Part shown: piece by piece, positions 22,507 through 34,095 of the stretch
Layout: the number at the start of each line of letters is the position of its first letter
Position numbering within the stretch: position 1 is the first letter of the stretch
Source: Antitrichia curtipendula
Lineage: Eukaryota > Streptophyta > Bryopsida > Hypnales > Leucodontaceae
Direction: 5' to 3'
DNA length: 64,000 nt
Assembly (NCBI GenBank): GCA_951230915.1
Contig: OX579633.1
Location: forward strand, 6,236,145-6,300,144
The notes under the pieces: model-generated
Told to the model about the DNA's origin: nothing
Database searches by the model: none
The model's input: the letters and a program-made list of their open reading frames with translations, nothing else
Made by a program: the position numbers and the translations under genes

Positions 22507-23452
22507 TGGTAGAACCACCCATCACCAACCAGTACCCGGTTGCCAACCACTAGGGGGTATCAATTTCAGTACATGCTAGGATTCAATTCCATAATTAATT
22601 TTTAGGATGGTTATATCAATGCTCTAAAGTCGTGATGCCATATATCCTTAACTTTGGGTGTTCAAGTGAGTAGCAATTAAGGTAAACCTGCCTATGACAG
22701 ACAAACCACCCATGACAGGCACCTATTGACCCCCCCCATTACAGTCTTTTATCAATCTATGAGAAACTTTTTCTTAAAAATGGGATGAAGACTACATAAG
22801 GTTGATTTGTAGTTGTTATCAAAGCCTTGGGATATGATTATGAAGTTATTAGTAACTGTTATGAACACTTACACCAATCTAGTCTAAAACTGGTAGTAAA
22901 AAGTAGTTTTTTTAATTTCTTCATGTCATGTCTATGTTAGAAAGTCTTGTAGCCATCTTAGAAAATGTTATGACTGTTTTAGGTGGGAAGATGACCATCA
23001 TGGAAACAATTTTCTGCTGATTTGGGGTAGTCTACAGACTCTTTGGGGCTTACTGGATAGTACACTTCAAAAATTCACAAAAAATTCATATTTTATCCAG
23101 AAAATAAAATTCCAGTTGCTTTCTTCATTTCTCACATGTGTCTTTGTATGGAAAAAAATTTGATTATTTTTGCTAATGGCAATACAACAAATCAGTCATT
23201 CTGCCTGTCATAGGCAGGTTTACCTTACTCTCATAGTGAGCAATTTTGCATGACTCTACAGAGTGGAGATGGGTTGAAGTCAACTTTTGGCTTCAGAAAT
23301 TCATAGTAAATCCAATTCAAGGAAAAAATCACAAAATTTTGGCAATGCCCATCATTTCTATCTTTCTACATGACTATAAATTCACATTGCCTCCAATTGT
23401 TTCAGAACATATGCGGAATTGCTTAAGTGGTCGACAATGGGTGGTTCTACCA
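22507..23452. mobile_element. TA-flanked element with perfect 16-bp TIRs, carrying a nested insertion
   Basis: TGGTAGAACCACCCAT at 22507 and its exact inverse at 23437-23452, each flanked outside by TA (22505-22506 and 23453-23454). A TA duplication fits the Tc1/mariner (Stowaway-like) group. The interior contains a second TIR element at 22680-23225. There is no transposase frame. Confidence 0.7.
22680..23225. mobile_element. Nested TA-flanked element with perfect TIRs
   Basis: The left end AGGTAAACCTGCCTATGACA (one more matching base follows) has its exact inverse ending at 23225. TA flanks both sides (22678-22679 and 23226-23227). Length 546 bp, non-coding. A diverged relative covers roughly 53040-53345, ending GTTTTACCTTACTATTCAC. 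Confidence 0.75.
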
Positions 23453-23625
23453 TATTATTGGGAGATGAGATTTATTACTGTGGACTTTGGTCAATTTGGT
23501 GTGCTTGAATTCAATGAACAAGGAAGTTGATATGAATGGTCCAAAATTAGGTTGAATTTGAAAGGGGGGGGAGGAATATGGTAGTTACACCTAAATGCAT
23601 TTGAGTACTAAACAATTGAGCATTA

Positions 23626-23775
23626 GGACTTGTTTACACCCAAAAACTTTGGGTTGGAGCTCCAAGAAAAGGAGTGTTTTGATTGGATCTTCACTTTGGA
23701 TTTATAGCTATCTTCTAATCAAAACATCAGATTTCTTTGGGCTCCAACCCCAATTTTTTTGATGTAAACAGGCCC
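23626..23775. mobile_element. Short MITE (150 bp) with TIRs
   Basis: Left GGACTTGTTTACACCCAAAA, right ...TTTTTTTGATGTAAACAGGCCC, imperfect inverses, with GGGTTGGAGC/GGCTCCAACC also mirrored further inside. The flanks read TTA on the left and TAA on the right, so the target duplication is unclear; PIF/Harbinger or hAT are possible. Confidence 0.6.
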
Positions 23776-25299
23776 TAAGGTAGGACCATCCATTCCCAAT
23801 TGTAGACCCGTACCCAATGTGTAGGGGATAGTTATTTCCAACCAAGGTTGGAACAAATTTCTAATCGAAGCTTGGAATGTGATTTTTTTCCCTCTTTTTC
23901 AAGGTTGGGACTAGTAAGGTCATGGCACATGCCCCAAAGTAGAGAGCAAGAAAGTAGGAAGTAGTGAGTAGGAAAGTAGTTTTTGAATGATCAAAATTGA
24001 AAGAGTTTAGACATTAGCTATGGATCCTAAGCATTTTTAGGCTCCCAAAATTTATAGTAATTTCATTTTAAGGAATAAAAATACCAAAAAAATTACAGTC
24101 CATGTGATTTCTATCTTTCTATACGGCAAAAAAAATGTATTGTCTTGTACTGCTATAAATTATGTGCGGAATCGCTTAAATGATCGGCTATTTGTGCCTC
24201 CATTGTAGCTTCTATTATTAAAACCACTTCACACTAAGTCCCAAGTTGTACTAAATTCTCAAAATTTGATTTGATGAAGAGTTGGAAATTGGGACTTGGG
24301 GCTTCACACTTGTCCCAAATCTCACATCATTCCCAAATGCCTATATGGCAACACCTTTTGAGGGTTTGGGCGTCAAGGAAGCAAGATTTGGAGGTTGGAT
24401 TGGATCTCGCAAACATGGAGACTCAACTTCGTCTTTAAGTGACAACTATTAGTTATAAATATAAAACCAAGAAAATATCCACCATATAATTCGTTTGTTG
24501 AAATTTGTTGAAATTCTATCCAAATTTGTCAAAAGTGTAGGCCTCCAAAACAAATTTTTTTGACACTTTGGTTCATTTAGAGGCACTTACATTAGATGAA
24601 ATTTTGCTAGTCTAAAAGGCTATGAGTTCCCCCAAGTTCTCGAACTAAGGGAACTCGGCCACAATAGTAGGTTGATGGGGCAAAGTGACTTCTACATCAA
24701 ATCATACAAATTTTATTTATTTATTTTTAAGTAAAAATTTATTTCATTTAATTCTGGCCAATACTAGATAGTTTACAACATTAGAAACAAGGCTGAAAAT
24801 GGCCCTTCAATACCCCCAAAACATCTAATGATTGGTTTCAAATATTATACAAGAGACAAATTGGGGCTTAGAGTTAGAACTTTGGCCTACACACTAGGAA
24901 GGAAGAAATTGAATCTATTAAAAAGACTTTGATATTTTTTATTGTTCACCCTCTACAACCTAAGGAAGTTGGGAATTGACTTTGAACTAGGACTTGGCCT
25001 AAGAAAGTTGGGACTAGGGACGTAGTATAGATCCTCCTTTAAATTTTCTATTTTTTGTTGGATCTTCTTTGTTGAATCTTCTCCAAAGAAGATTCTAAAT
25101 TATTTTATTATACATTTTTTAGACTCTATGTGGATAAACTATGAATTTTCAAAGTATTGAATATAAATGTATCTAAAATTGATTCTAGTCTCTCAAGAAC
25201 AAAGTTTGTACATTTGAGGCAAGAATGTGCAAGTTGATACAACTCTAGTTTGTACATTTGGGGCAAGAATTTGAGATTTAGTCTTCATATGTGAATTGG
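23776..25299. other. Gene-free stretch with repeat relics
   Basis: A segment near 24000-24235 is a diverged relative of 23240-23470 (shared ATGCGGAATTGCTTAA and TTTCTATCTTTCTA), so another piece of the TA-flanked family lies here. Around 25120-25200 is an inverted relative of 5620-5700. Near 25204-25280 the words AGTTTGTACATTTG and GGCAAGAAT occur twice. No gene. Confidence 0.5.
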
Positions 25300-26180
25300 T
25301 GGATTTAATTAGATTTAAAAAAAGACAATTTGGTAAAAAGGGGTTGATTTTATATAGAAAGAACTTTGTCAAACTAAATCTCATTTTAATTGATCATTGT
25401 CTTGTAGTAGTGTGGGTCTTCTTGGAGCCAATAGAAGGATAATAATAATTTTTCCTTGATGTGATGTCGCTGGATTTGTTTAGATTTTAGAAAAAAGAAT
25501 TCAATTGATAAGGATTATTTTTATATCTAATGATCGTTGTCACATTGAATTTTATTTTGATTGATCACTATTTTGTAGCATTAGGGATCCTCTCCGAGCC
25601 CATGGAAGGATACCAACATTTTTCTCTTATTTTGCACATCGATACACTTGTTTAGATTTTAGAAAAAGAAATTGTTGATGTGAATTCATTATGTGGAAAG
25701 AGCTTAGCCGCACCAAATTTCATTTTTGTTGATCACTATCTTATAGCAACATGGATCCTCTTGGAGCCAATGGGAGTATTTGCACTTTTATTTTGATGTA
25801 TTGGTAATCAAACTTGTTAGATTTTAGAAAAAAATATTTGGTTGATAGGGATTATTTTTGTAAAAAATGAGCTTAATTACACCAAATTGTTGCTTAGTTG
25901 ATCATTGTCCTCTTGTGGAACCTTGTGGGGGAATCTAAGTCTTCCATCTTGATTTGATAGTCGTTTGGTTGATCACTGATTGACTACCTTCTTGTTGCTT
26001 GGACCTCTCAATGCTAAGAGGGGAATCAAGCATTTTGCCATCTTGATTTGCTAATTGTTGAACTTCACTAGATTTGAAGAAGAAAATAAATTTGGTGATA
26101 GGGTTCCATTGAGATTGAGATTTTTATAATGACTCCCCCCTTGTTGCTTGGGACCTCTTGACGTTGAGAGGAGCCTCTAG
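25300..26180. repeat. Tandem satellite, unit about 170 bp, about five diverged copies
   Basis: The motif TTGATCAYTRTYTTRTAG followed by GGATCCTC/GGTCTTC and GGAGCC recurs at 25390, 25561, 25729 and 25898, i.e. every 168-171 bases. Weaker copies follow at about 25969 and 26130. TTAGATTTTAGAAAAA recurs at matching positions within the units. Copies differ at many sites, so the array is old. No coding capacity. Confidence 0.75.
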
Positions 26181-26240
26181 CCACGGACACAAAAAAATTT
26201 AAAATTTAAAAAAAATTGGAAGGTGGTTGGGGTCCATTGT

Positions 26241-26292
26241 GCTTCCCCCCTCCCCCCCCCCCCCCTCCCCTCCCCCCTTCTTCCCCCCTCCT
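26241..26292. repeat. Cytosine-rich pyrimidine tract
   Basis: About 50 bases of almost pure C with scattered T, containing more than four runs of four or more C. The plus strand could form an i-motif and the minus strand a G-quadruplex. Also a site prone to sequencing and assembly length error. Confidence 0.85.
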
Positions 26293-28424
26293 TATTGGTG
26301 ATGAGATGAATTTTTCATACAATTAATAAGTGCAATTTTATGGGGCCAAGTGTAAAAATGGTGAATTGTTGACATGTTTTTATTCTAATTTAAAAGATTT
26401 AAGACTCAAATTACACATTTTGCTTCAAAAGCATTGATTCCTTTTTAGAACAAATATTGTAATTCAATGGAATATTTTATACGACCTTATTTCCATCTCC
26501 ATTCATCTTTCACATCAATTGAGTTTTTCATCTTCGAAATGTATACTTCCAATATTTTAGACAATATTGAAAATTAGGATTTCATCCAAATTCTGCATAA
26601 CCATGGTAGTAGGTACTAAAATTAACTAAAATAAATAAATTTTGACCAAAATGTTTGAATATGATCTTTTTCTAGAAACATTGAATTTTTAGAAACATTG
26701 ACTATGATCTTTTTTTAGAAACATTGAATTATTGAATTTTCTATTGCTTTTTCAAATTTTTGGACACATGTAACCATAGGATCTTGTAGTATGCTGGTTT
26801 GAAAAGATGTGGAAAAAATTTCAGAATTTTCCACCATGTGGATTGCAAGATATTAGCATTTGAATTGATAAAAATCCTTTTTTGGTCCCTGCAAAAAACT
26901 GGGCAGCTGCACTTCAGACGGTCACATTTGTATGAAGAAATATCCAAAATATTGGTTACTCTTTAGATTCATTCTTCAAGGCAAGCTGGCTACATGCTTG
27001 AAAAAATTCAGATCATTTGGAATTGTTCAACATATAGAAAAAAAATAGTAAGTAGAAAGAAGTAGAGAATGGCTCAAAACACTAAATTGTTAAGAAGTTA
27101 ATTATGGAATTGAAAAATGCCAATCCGAATGGTTGTAATATTGAATAAGCAATGCGCATTCTATATTTTATATTTTTCCAAAAATATTGAAAATAGAATG
27201 AAATAAAAGATTTCAAAGTTTATTTTAGATTAGAGAATCCATAATTGCCCACAAACTAAAATTCCTCATAACTTTTGACTCATTGATTGAAATGGAATGA
27301 TTTAAAGCTTTCCATGTCAATATAAATCTCAAAAATCAATTTCAAATTTTTGTTTTTGAAAAAAGTGATACTTAAAAATCTGCCTGGACTACCCGCCCAA
27401 TGAAAATAGTAACATATTAGGCCATAACTTTTGACTCATATTTCTAAATGTCATTAAATTTTGTTCACATAAAAGATATTCCTTGTCTACAACTTCTACT
27501 AAAATTTGGGCCCAAAATATGCAAATTTATAATCACATGTACTTGCCCAATAATTTATATGCTACTAAAATAGCAAGTTAGGCCTTTAGGGGTTATGGAG
27601 GATGGAAATTCATCATTGATTGATCATTTGAACCCACTACATGATGCCTATTTAATACAATTTATAAAATCCAAGTTGGGGTAGCCCTCTAAGGAGCCTT
27701 TCAAAATGTCTTTTAAGGTTTAGTATGAAAGTATCAAAATGCAAGAAAGGCTTGCCAAAGTAGGTAATACACGTTCAAGACCCTCCATGTATCCCCCAAG
27801 GCCTTTATCCTATTATGCCAAGATTATACCCTCCAAATTTAAGTTTAAGTTGTTTTTCCCTATATTTCACTTATGATTGATCAATCCACCCAATATTTTA
27901 TAAATGATGAGATACATTTGATATTTGAAGGTGAAAAACAAGTTCAAAACTTTGTGGGTAGTGAGATAAGGTAGGAATATCATAACCGGAGAGGCCTCCC
28001 TCTAATGGATACAATAGTTGGCACTATTGTTGATTGAAAAAAATTCCAACTTACACTCACACTTGATTAAGGACAAGTTCACATTAATATCAAATGAAAT
28101 ATTCATTCTTGAAGAAAAAAGATACCTATTTTTAAAATTCTTCCGTCTCATCTTTATTTCCTCAATTTCGTGAAATGCTGAGGCTGAAATGCTTAAATTA
28201 TCCGTGACTGTATGGTATTCCTAATTTCCTACCTTACAGATGTGAACGTAAGGTGTGGATTTTCGCCTGCAATGGTGTGCTATTCCCTCGTTCAAATGCT
28301 TGTGTGGGTATCTGCAAATCATGACCGGCAATAGCATTCAGGAGATTTAATGTTGACAGTTTGTGTGTGCGACCAGGTATGGTATAAGTTTTAAATGATT
28401 ATATTAATCTGCATATCATGTAAG
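26293..28424. other. Gene-free stretch holding an inverted TTAA-family copy
   Basis: Between about 26750 and 27594 the sequence reads in reverse the landmarks of the 20597-21531 element (AACTTTTGACTCATTGATTG, CTGCACTTCAGA, GATTCATTCTTCAAGGCAAG). Its end is at 27594 as CCTTTAGGGGTTAT, with the TTAA site mutated. The opposite end is not recognisable. The rest shows no gene. Confidence 0.6.
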
Positions 28425-28764
28425 TTAGGGCTGCTTTACACCTAGAGGCCGGGCCAATTTGGTGTGTCAGATGTCAAGAATCATGGCTTGTGATTGGTTG
28501 AAAGGCTTGAATCAGCCTCAACCCCTTTACACTTAGAGGCCGGGCCAATTTGTTATGTCAGAGTTTTTTTTCCTCAAATAGATGATCTGACATGGCCCGA
28601 GCATGGCCCCAGCTTGTTGAATTGGGTGCACCAAAAATGGGAGCCCAATTCAAGGCCAATGTCAGATTTAATGAGGCTGGCTTCTAACCCAAGAATGGGC
28701 TGAAATTTTGGGCAATTGGCTTGGTGAAAAATTGGCCCGGCCTCTAGGTGTAAAGCGGCCCTTA
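28425..28764. mobile_element. PIF/Harbinger (Tourist-like) MITE with TTA duplication
   Basis: Terminal inverted repeats of about 33 bp: GGGCTGCTTTACACCTAGAG... at 28428 and its inverse ending GGTGTAAAGCGGCCC at 28761 (one mismatch noted). Both flanks are TTA (28425-28427, 28762-28764). An internal extra copy of the end (CTTTACACTTAGAGGCCGGG near 28525) shows a partial duplication of the left terminus. No transposase. Confidence 0.85.
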
Positions 28765-30594
28765 TTATTGCCATAAGGTAGCACGTAGATGTCTCTCTGA
28801 CTTTGCTTCCAAATGGTACTGACTTGCAGCATGCCGCCATACACTCTTAGTAGGCGTAATTTTGAAAAAGATTTTTGAAAAAGATTTTTGAAAAAGATTG
28901 GTGCTCAATTCAATGAGAAGAGAGGGACAGGACAGACGGATGGAGAGCCAGCTGGAACAGGCCGAGACTAAGGATGAGGTGTAACTGAACCACATCCTCA
29001 ATGCGGCTTGTAAAGAAGCACAACAATGGTAAATTTTGAGTGGGTCCCAAATTAGCAACAAAAACTCGCCCCAATGCTAGTCATGGCACTTTCCACGTTA
29101 AGGTAACATGCTCTTAAAGCGACCATTTAAGGGCTGGTCCGCCTTTTTCGCACGCTTTCATGGACAGAAATATTTTTAGATCATTTTTCAGAGAAATAAA
29201 AAAAAATAGGTGTGGAATCTAGTACAAGTGGTTTTGTATTTTTTCAAGCATTTTTGAATTACTTATAAATTTTCAAAGATTTGGGGCATAGACACCTATT
29301 TGTGAACATAGGTCTTCCAAATTTCTTCCACTTGCAACTTGTAAAGAGATGTGCAGAAATCAATGATAATGATTGGCTCTTGCAATAAAAAATAAATAAA
29401 TTTCCTCCATGCATTCAATTGCTAAAGTGATCCATTTAAGGATCACCCCGTCTCCATTCTCCACCTAAAAATAGGGTCGGTTTGAAGAAGATGGGTGCTT
29501 TTAGAGCATACTACCTTACCTTCCCAAGCACAGCACTTCTTGTCTCTTGCACGAGAAGAATTGGTGTTTTGTCGTGCCCTCCAAGCATCACGGTACTCTT
29601 AGGTCTCCTTGACAAATCAACTGGTCAACAAGGTATTATAGAGACAATGAAGTCTAGCGGCGCAAAAGAGAAATAACTTTGCTAGTGAAACCGCTTGTTT
29701 CACCTCCCGCCACCGGGTCAACAACTCCCATATTGTTGCCAAATCATTTAGGATTTCAAATATTATCATCATTTTGAAGCATGTGCAACGAGAAGAGACA
29801 TGGTTCAAAAAATGAGACTTGAATGCAAACGGCATATTCTTTTATAGTGCTTGGTTATTAGCGGAGCATTGAAGATGCTCTAAGACTTACTCTTTTTTCT
29901 TTTCATTTATCGAGCCCGTGGGATAAATTAGGATTGGTAGACACTAATAATTCTAAAAATAGAATTATACTCTTTTAGAAAATTATTCTTCCAAAAATAA
30001 ATTTATATTTCCCCCCTGAAGGAATTGGTTGACATTTTAGACAAATAGTGACATAAGAATGCCTCAAAGTGATTATTTTTACCTAAATATCTCATCTAAA
30101 AATATTTTATTTTTAAAAATTAAACCCTACAAATTTGTAATAGACTATTATGGGAATGTATGTATTTTTCTTTCTTTTAAAAAACTATTATCATGCATAT
30201 TTAAAGATTATAGCACTTGAAGTTTGAATTTAAAAAAAATTCTTATCATGTCTATTATGGCAAGAAACTTTAATTTCTCATGGAATGAGAATTTTGTACT
30301 AGATATGGTTCTTGTACATGTCATTTGCATTCTATATCAATATCATGTTTGTTACATGTTAACCAAATTTGAGAAGTAGAAGAGGTTCATACATATTGCT
30401 TGAAGCTTCTTATCTTATTTAGAAAATTGCACAAAGTATAACATTTCATTTTGATAATTGATTAGGGAAAAATTGTATTTTGGCTAAGGGGGGATATATC
30501 CATATCTCTTGTCATAATTTTAGAAAGGTTCATTCAAGCTTCACTTATTAGGAACCTATCCAAATTTTCAATTGGTCATTTAATGGCCACTAAT
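28765..30594. other. Gene-free stretch
   Basis: No gene supported. A short direct triplication of GATTTTTGAAAAA occurs near 28870-28900. GCTTTTAGAGCAT near 29492 and ATGCTCTAAGAC near 29873 are inverse-like and might bound a decayed element. The rest is unremarkable AT-rich DNA. Confidence 0.45.
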
Positions 30595-30811
30595 GGAAGG
30601 ACGATGGATGGAAGAAGCTGGTGTAGTGGTTTCTAATATAGGTTTGATTGTTGTAGCTAATCACACTAGCGATTGCCCTTTGTGTTTTTTCAAAGAGAGC
30701 TTGGCAAGCAAGAAGTATTTGAGGATGTTGAAGTAAAAGAGTGCATGTGCATTGACATTGCGCCACTAGCAATTTCAAAGCTGCGCTTCAAGAATATTGC
30801 TAGCAACTAGA
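30595..30811 (+). repeat. Decayed partial duplicate of the 33575-33782 segment
   Basis: About 215 bases align with 33575-33782 (shared GAAGTATTTGAGGATGTTGA, GACATTGCGCCACT and TTCAAGAATATTGCTAGCAA). Many differences in this copy are G-to-A or C-to-T, as expected from decay at methylated sites. An in-frame TAG replaces the continuing codon at its right edge. Because the non-coding-looking left part is also shared, this is a DNA-level duplication rather than a retrocopy. Confidence 0.8.
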
Positions 30812-32756
30812 CTAGTTTATAAAGATTGCAACTAAAGGACTATATAGTTTAAAATTATGATTTATAAAGATTATAAAGATTATAAAAATATTTAAAATAG
30901 TGTGAAGTTTTAAAGAAAATTGAAGATAATAGTGATAAACATCATGATGTAGTTATTGTAGTCATTGAGTTATTCTAAGAAAAATTAAATCGAAAAAGCT
31001 CAAAAGTTGACAAGTTAAACTTTCAAGATTCTACCTTCAAAGTGTTACAAAACTTACAATTTTGACAATTTTGGAAAAAATCAAAATGGTATAAAAAGAA
31101 GATTACTTGAGCTACATATTTTTAGTTAAGCTTAAAAGCATTTTAAAACAAAAAATATGTGAAAAATTGAAGTTTGACTTTTCAAATGTCATTCTAATTT
31201 GCAATTTCCTCTTAGGATTAAGGTAGTATGACTTGAAATGGAGTAAGTTTCAATTTAGAACCATCATGATTGTGTATTGCGAAGCTCTTATTTTTGAAAT
31301 ACTTAAGACTAATTGCAACTAAAATTGGGTGAAGTCTACAACCAATAGTTGCATACAACTACCGAACATTACATGCGTTTGAAATTGGATTGGTAAACTT
31401 TCAAAATCTTTTCCTTGATTTCACTATCCACATCTGTCGTTTGAAGGAAGGCACCATGGATCAGATTGTACTATTTCAAACAAAATCTCAACATATTGTC
31501 AAATTAAAGTAGTCTTTTTTCCATCAAATTTTTTCTATTTTTTATTTTAAATGTGGATGAAGTTATCAAATTTGGATGGAAGAGTATATGAATATAATTG
31601 AAAATTATTTTTAAGTTGAAAAGATGGATGAATGTGGAACATTTGAACATTGGGTAGGAAAATTCACCAAATTTTAAGTGATTGCCATCTAGGCACTTTC
31701 TCAAAAAGTTAAAAAAAAAGAAGACTCCTTTGCATTGAAATTCCGTTTCACTTGTTTCAAAAAGAAAAAGAGTTATCCCTTGAAGGACCGTTTGTCCTTT
31801 CGGGGGATAATTTGAGTTTGGACAAGTTCCTATAACCTCAATTTTTAGTGAAACTTTTTGAGGATGTGTGATTGTGCAAGAGCTTTGTGGATATTCAATT
31901 TTTATTTCAATTAGTGCCCGGAAGCAAAAGTTGTGGTACAATAAGCAAAATCAGAGTTTGGCGGGCAACACAAAAAAAATCACAAAAAGACAAAATAATA
32001 ATTTTATTTATTTATTTATTCTAAAAGATTATATTTTTGTCTACATGTGAAGCTTTGATTCATTCTATTTGGACTAGTGATGAGAAAGTTATGGACAATC
32101 TTAGTTTTTCAGGCAATCTAAGCATCTTCTTGAAAAAATAACTTACAAAATTAATTTTTGAATGCAGTTTTTACAATTAAAAATAAATAAATTGGTAGAT
32201 AGGGTTTAGTTTGCATGTTCAAACAATAAAATCATTGGGATTATTGTGTTTCAATTCCATCTTAAAGCTATTAACAATATAGTGTTCCCTTCAACTTTGA
32301 ACCTATTTTTACTTAACAAATTTTTAATGAGTGAAAATTCATTGTTTTTCTCCTAATTTATTTTTCCTAGATTTTAAACTGAACTATTGAACATAAAATA
32401 TCAGAACAACATCATCTTTAGTGCAAGAAATTTAAGTTAAAAAGATTCAAAGCCAAAAAATCTAGTCAAGCAAGGTGCAAAGAAATTTATTTTCTTCTCT
32501 TTAAATGCAAATATCTTGCAATCTATGTGGTCAAAGTTCCTAAAATTTCTTCCACACATTCTTATACTAGTCTAAAATAAGATACGGTTAGAGATGCAAA
32601 AGAAAGAAGAAATCTAAATTTTTTTTCTCTTTGCAATAAAAATGACAGTTTTGAGTGTGTTTTGATGGAGAAAAGGCCTCGGTCCTTTTAGGGGTTAAAA
32701 GAAAAGTCCTGATCCACATGTTGAAGAGTGTGCAGGAAGCATCTATTTTGTTTTCA
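30812..32756. other. Gene-free stretch with a TTAA-family copy
   Basis: AT-rich and without a supported gene. From about 31773 to 32698 lies a TTAA-family copy, annotated separately. Confidence 0.5.
31773..32698. mobile_element. TTAA-family copy with a 38-bp end-to-end hairpin
   Basis: The right end reads GGTCCTTTTAGGGGTTAA, finishing at 32698. At 31773 TTATCCCTTGAAGGAC and, only 22 bases on, GTCCTTTCGGGGGATAA (ending 31810) are mutually inverse and both resemble the family terminus. Two ends therefore sit back to back, or one end has folded over. The interior to the right matches the reference copy (AGAAAGTTATGGACAATC, GCAAATATCTTGCAATCTA). Confidence 0.55.
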
Positions 32757-33988
32757 TTAGATTTTTTTAGGGCACGCTTTTAGGGACAGGATAAGTAGGT
32801 TTTCTGCAATGCTGACATATTCACACAATTTCCCAAAAAGAACCGCAGGTTTTGTTTGTTCAGGTGAAGCTTTGATACCCCGCTTGTAGTACGGGTACCA
32901 GTCAGGGTACCAGCCCTCCATTGCTGCAGCTGCCATTGATTTGACCAAGACGAACCCACTGTCTGAAATTTTGTTTTTGATTTACAAATGGTGTCAGACT
33001 TAAGACCATTCAGTCAGGAACCACCGCCGTAATTTGGATTTGAACTTGGAACTTTCAACAACTTCCGTCCACTTCCGTCCAAACTCACCATCCTCGTTCG
33101 CATTTGGTTGGACGAATATCCGCCCTTCCAGTACGGCAGACAGACAGACGACGACGACTGAGCACAAGGAGTGTCACCCTGTAATGAGTCTGCAGCCTCT
33201 TCTTCTTCGCCATCTCCGAGACGAATATTTCTACATCATTGAGGACGGCCACGGCTTGCATCATTTCATTGGAGATTGGGACATCATTCACTGCTTTCAA
33301 GACTGCTTTCAGGAGATTCAGGGGCGGAAGAACGGAAATAGCACCAGATCGTAGAAGCTGCGAAAATTCCTACAGGACGTCCTTGAATGACTGTGAGTTC
33401 TTTGCAATGCTTGTTGTGTTTGAAGCATGACGGAAGTATTTCTGTGAATTTTGAGTTGTGACTCGGTGCTACTGATGGTTTGGGACATTAGAAGAAAACA
33501 GAGAGTGCTAGTGATGGTTCTTGTTAGTTTGGGATGGCGTAGCTGAAGTGGCGTGAAAGCTTGGAAGGGGAAGGCGGTGGACGGAAGAAGCTGGTATGGT
33601 GGTTTCTAGTAGGGGTTTGATTGCTGTAGCTAATCGCTAGTGCGATTGGCGTTTGTGTTTTTTCAGAGAGAGCTTGGCGAGCAGGAAGTATTTGAGGATG
33701 TTGAAGTAGAAGAGTGCATGTTCGCTGACATTGCGCCACTGGCAATCTCAAAGCCGTGCTTCAAGAATATTGCTAGCAATGTGAAATCTCAGTTCTCGGT
33801 AATCATACTCTTGTGGAGTATCGATGAAGCTGCGAGTTAAGTTCACCGGGGCTTCTGAAAGACTCAACTGCTGATACGAATGGGGATCTTGTGAGTATTG
33901 GTTGAATGGCGAAGTGCAAGGAGCGATGGCAGTCGAGACTGGACGAGGCAGCGACGAGAGCGTGGGAGCCAGTGGATGAGGTCGCCAT
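32757..33988 (-). CDS. Probable organelle-targeted protein, unidentified
   Basis: Candidate exons: 33988-33809 (60 codons, ATG start), 33357-33178 (60 codons) and about 32962-32757 (ends in TAA). Exons 1 and 2 join in phase 0 with usable GT and AG signals. Exon 1 is Ser/Ala/Arg-rich with few acidic residues (MATSSTGSHALVAASSSL...), as expected of a plastid or mitochondrial transit peptide. Exon 2 looks like folded helical protein (LLKAVLKAVNDVPISNEMMQ, VLNDVEIFVSEMAKKKRL). Exon 3 has MEGWYPDWYPYYKRGIKASP. The junction between exons 2 and 3 could not be resolved in phase, so the model is incomplete and an exon may be missing. I do not recognise the family. The plus-strand frame over the same bases looks less protein-like. 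Confidence 0.4.
33575..33782 (+). repeat. Duplicated segment with a possible plus-strand exon
   Basis: Related to 30595-30811. On the plus strand GTGTTTTTTCAG (a good splice acceptor) precedes an open stretch RELGEQEVFEDVEVEECMFA. The segment lies inside the first intron of the minus-strand gene model at 32757-33988. I cannot tell whether the plus-strand frame is a true exon or coincidence. Confidence 0.45.
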
Positions 33989-34095
33989 TTGCAAGCATTC
34001 AAGGCCTTGTACCATACTAACAGTCTAGAGATTACGAGTGCCGTGCAGGCATAGCATTGGGAGGGGTTGGATGAGAATTTCTTCCAGCCTTCTCC

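Noticed and set aside
30590..33751. Minus-strand open frames at 30590-30778 and 33524-33751 that resemble each other
   Set aside because: Their similarity is explained by the DNA-level duplication of this segment. The shared frame continues into the non-coding-looking flank and shows no domain.
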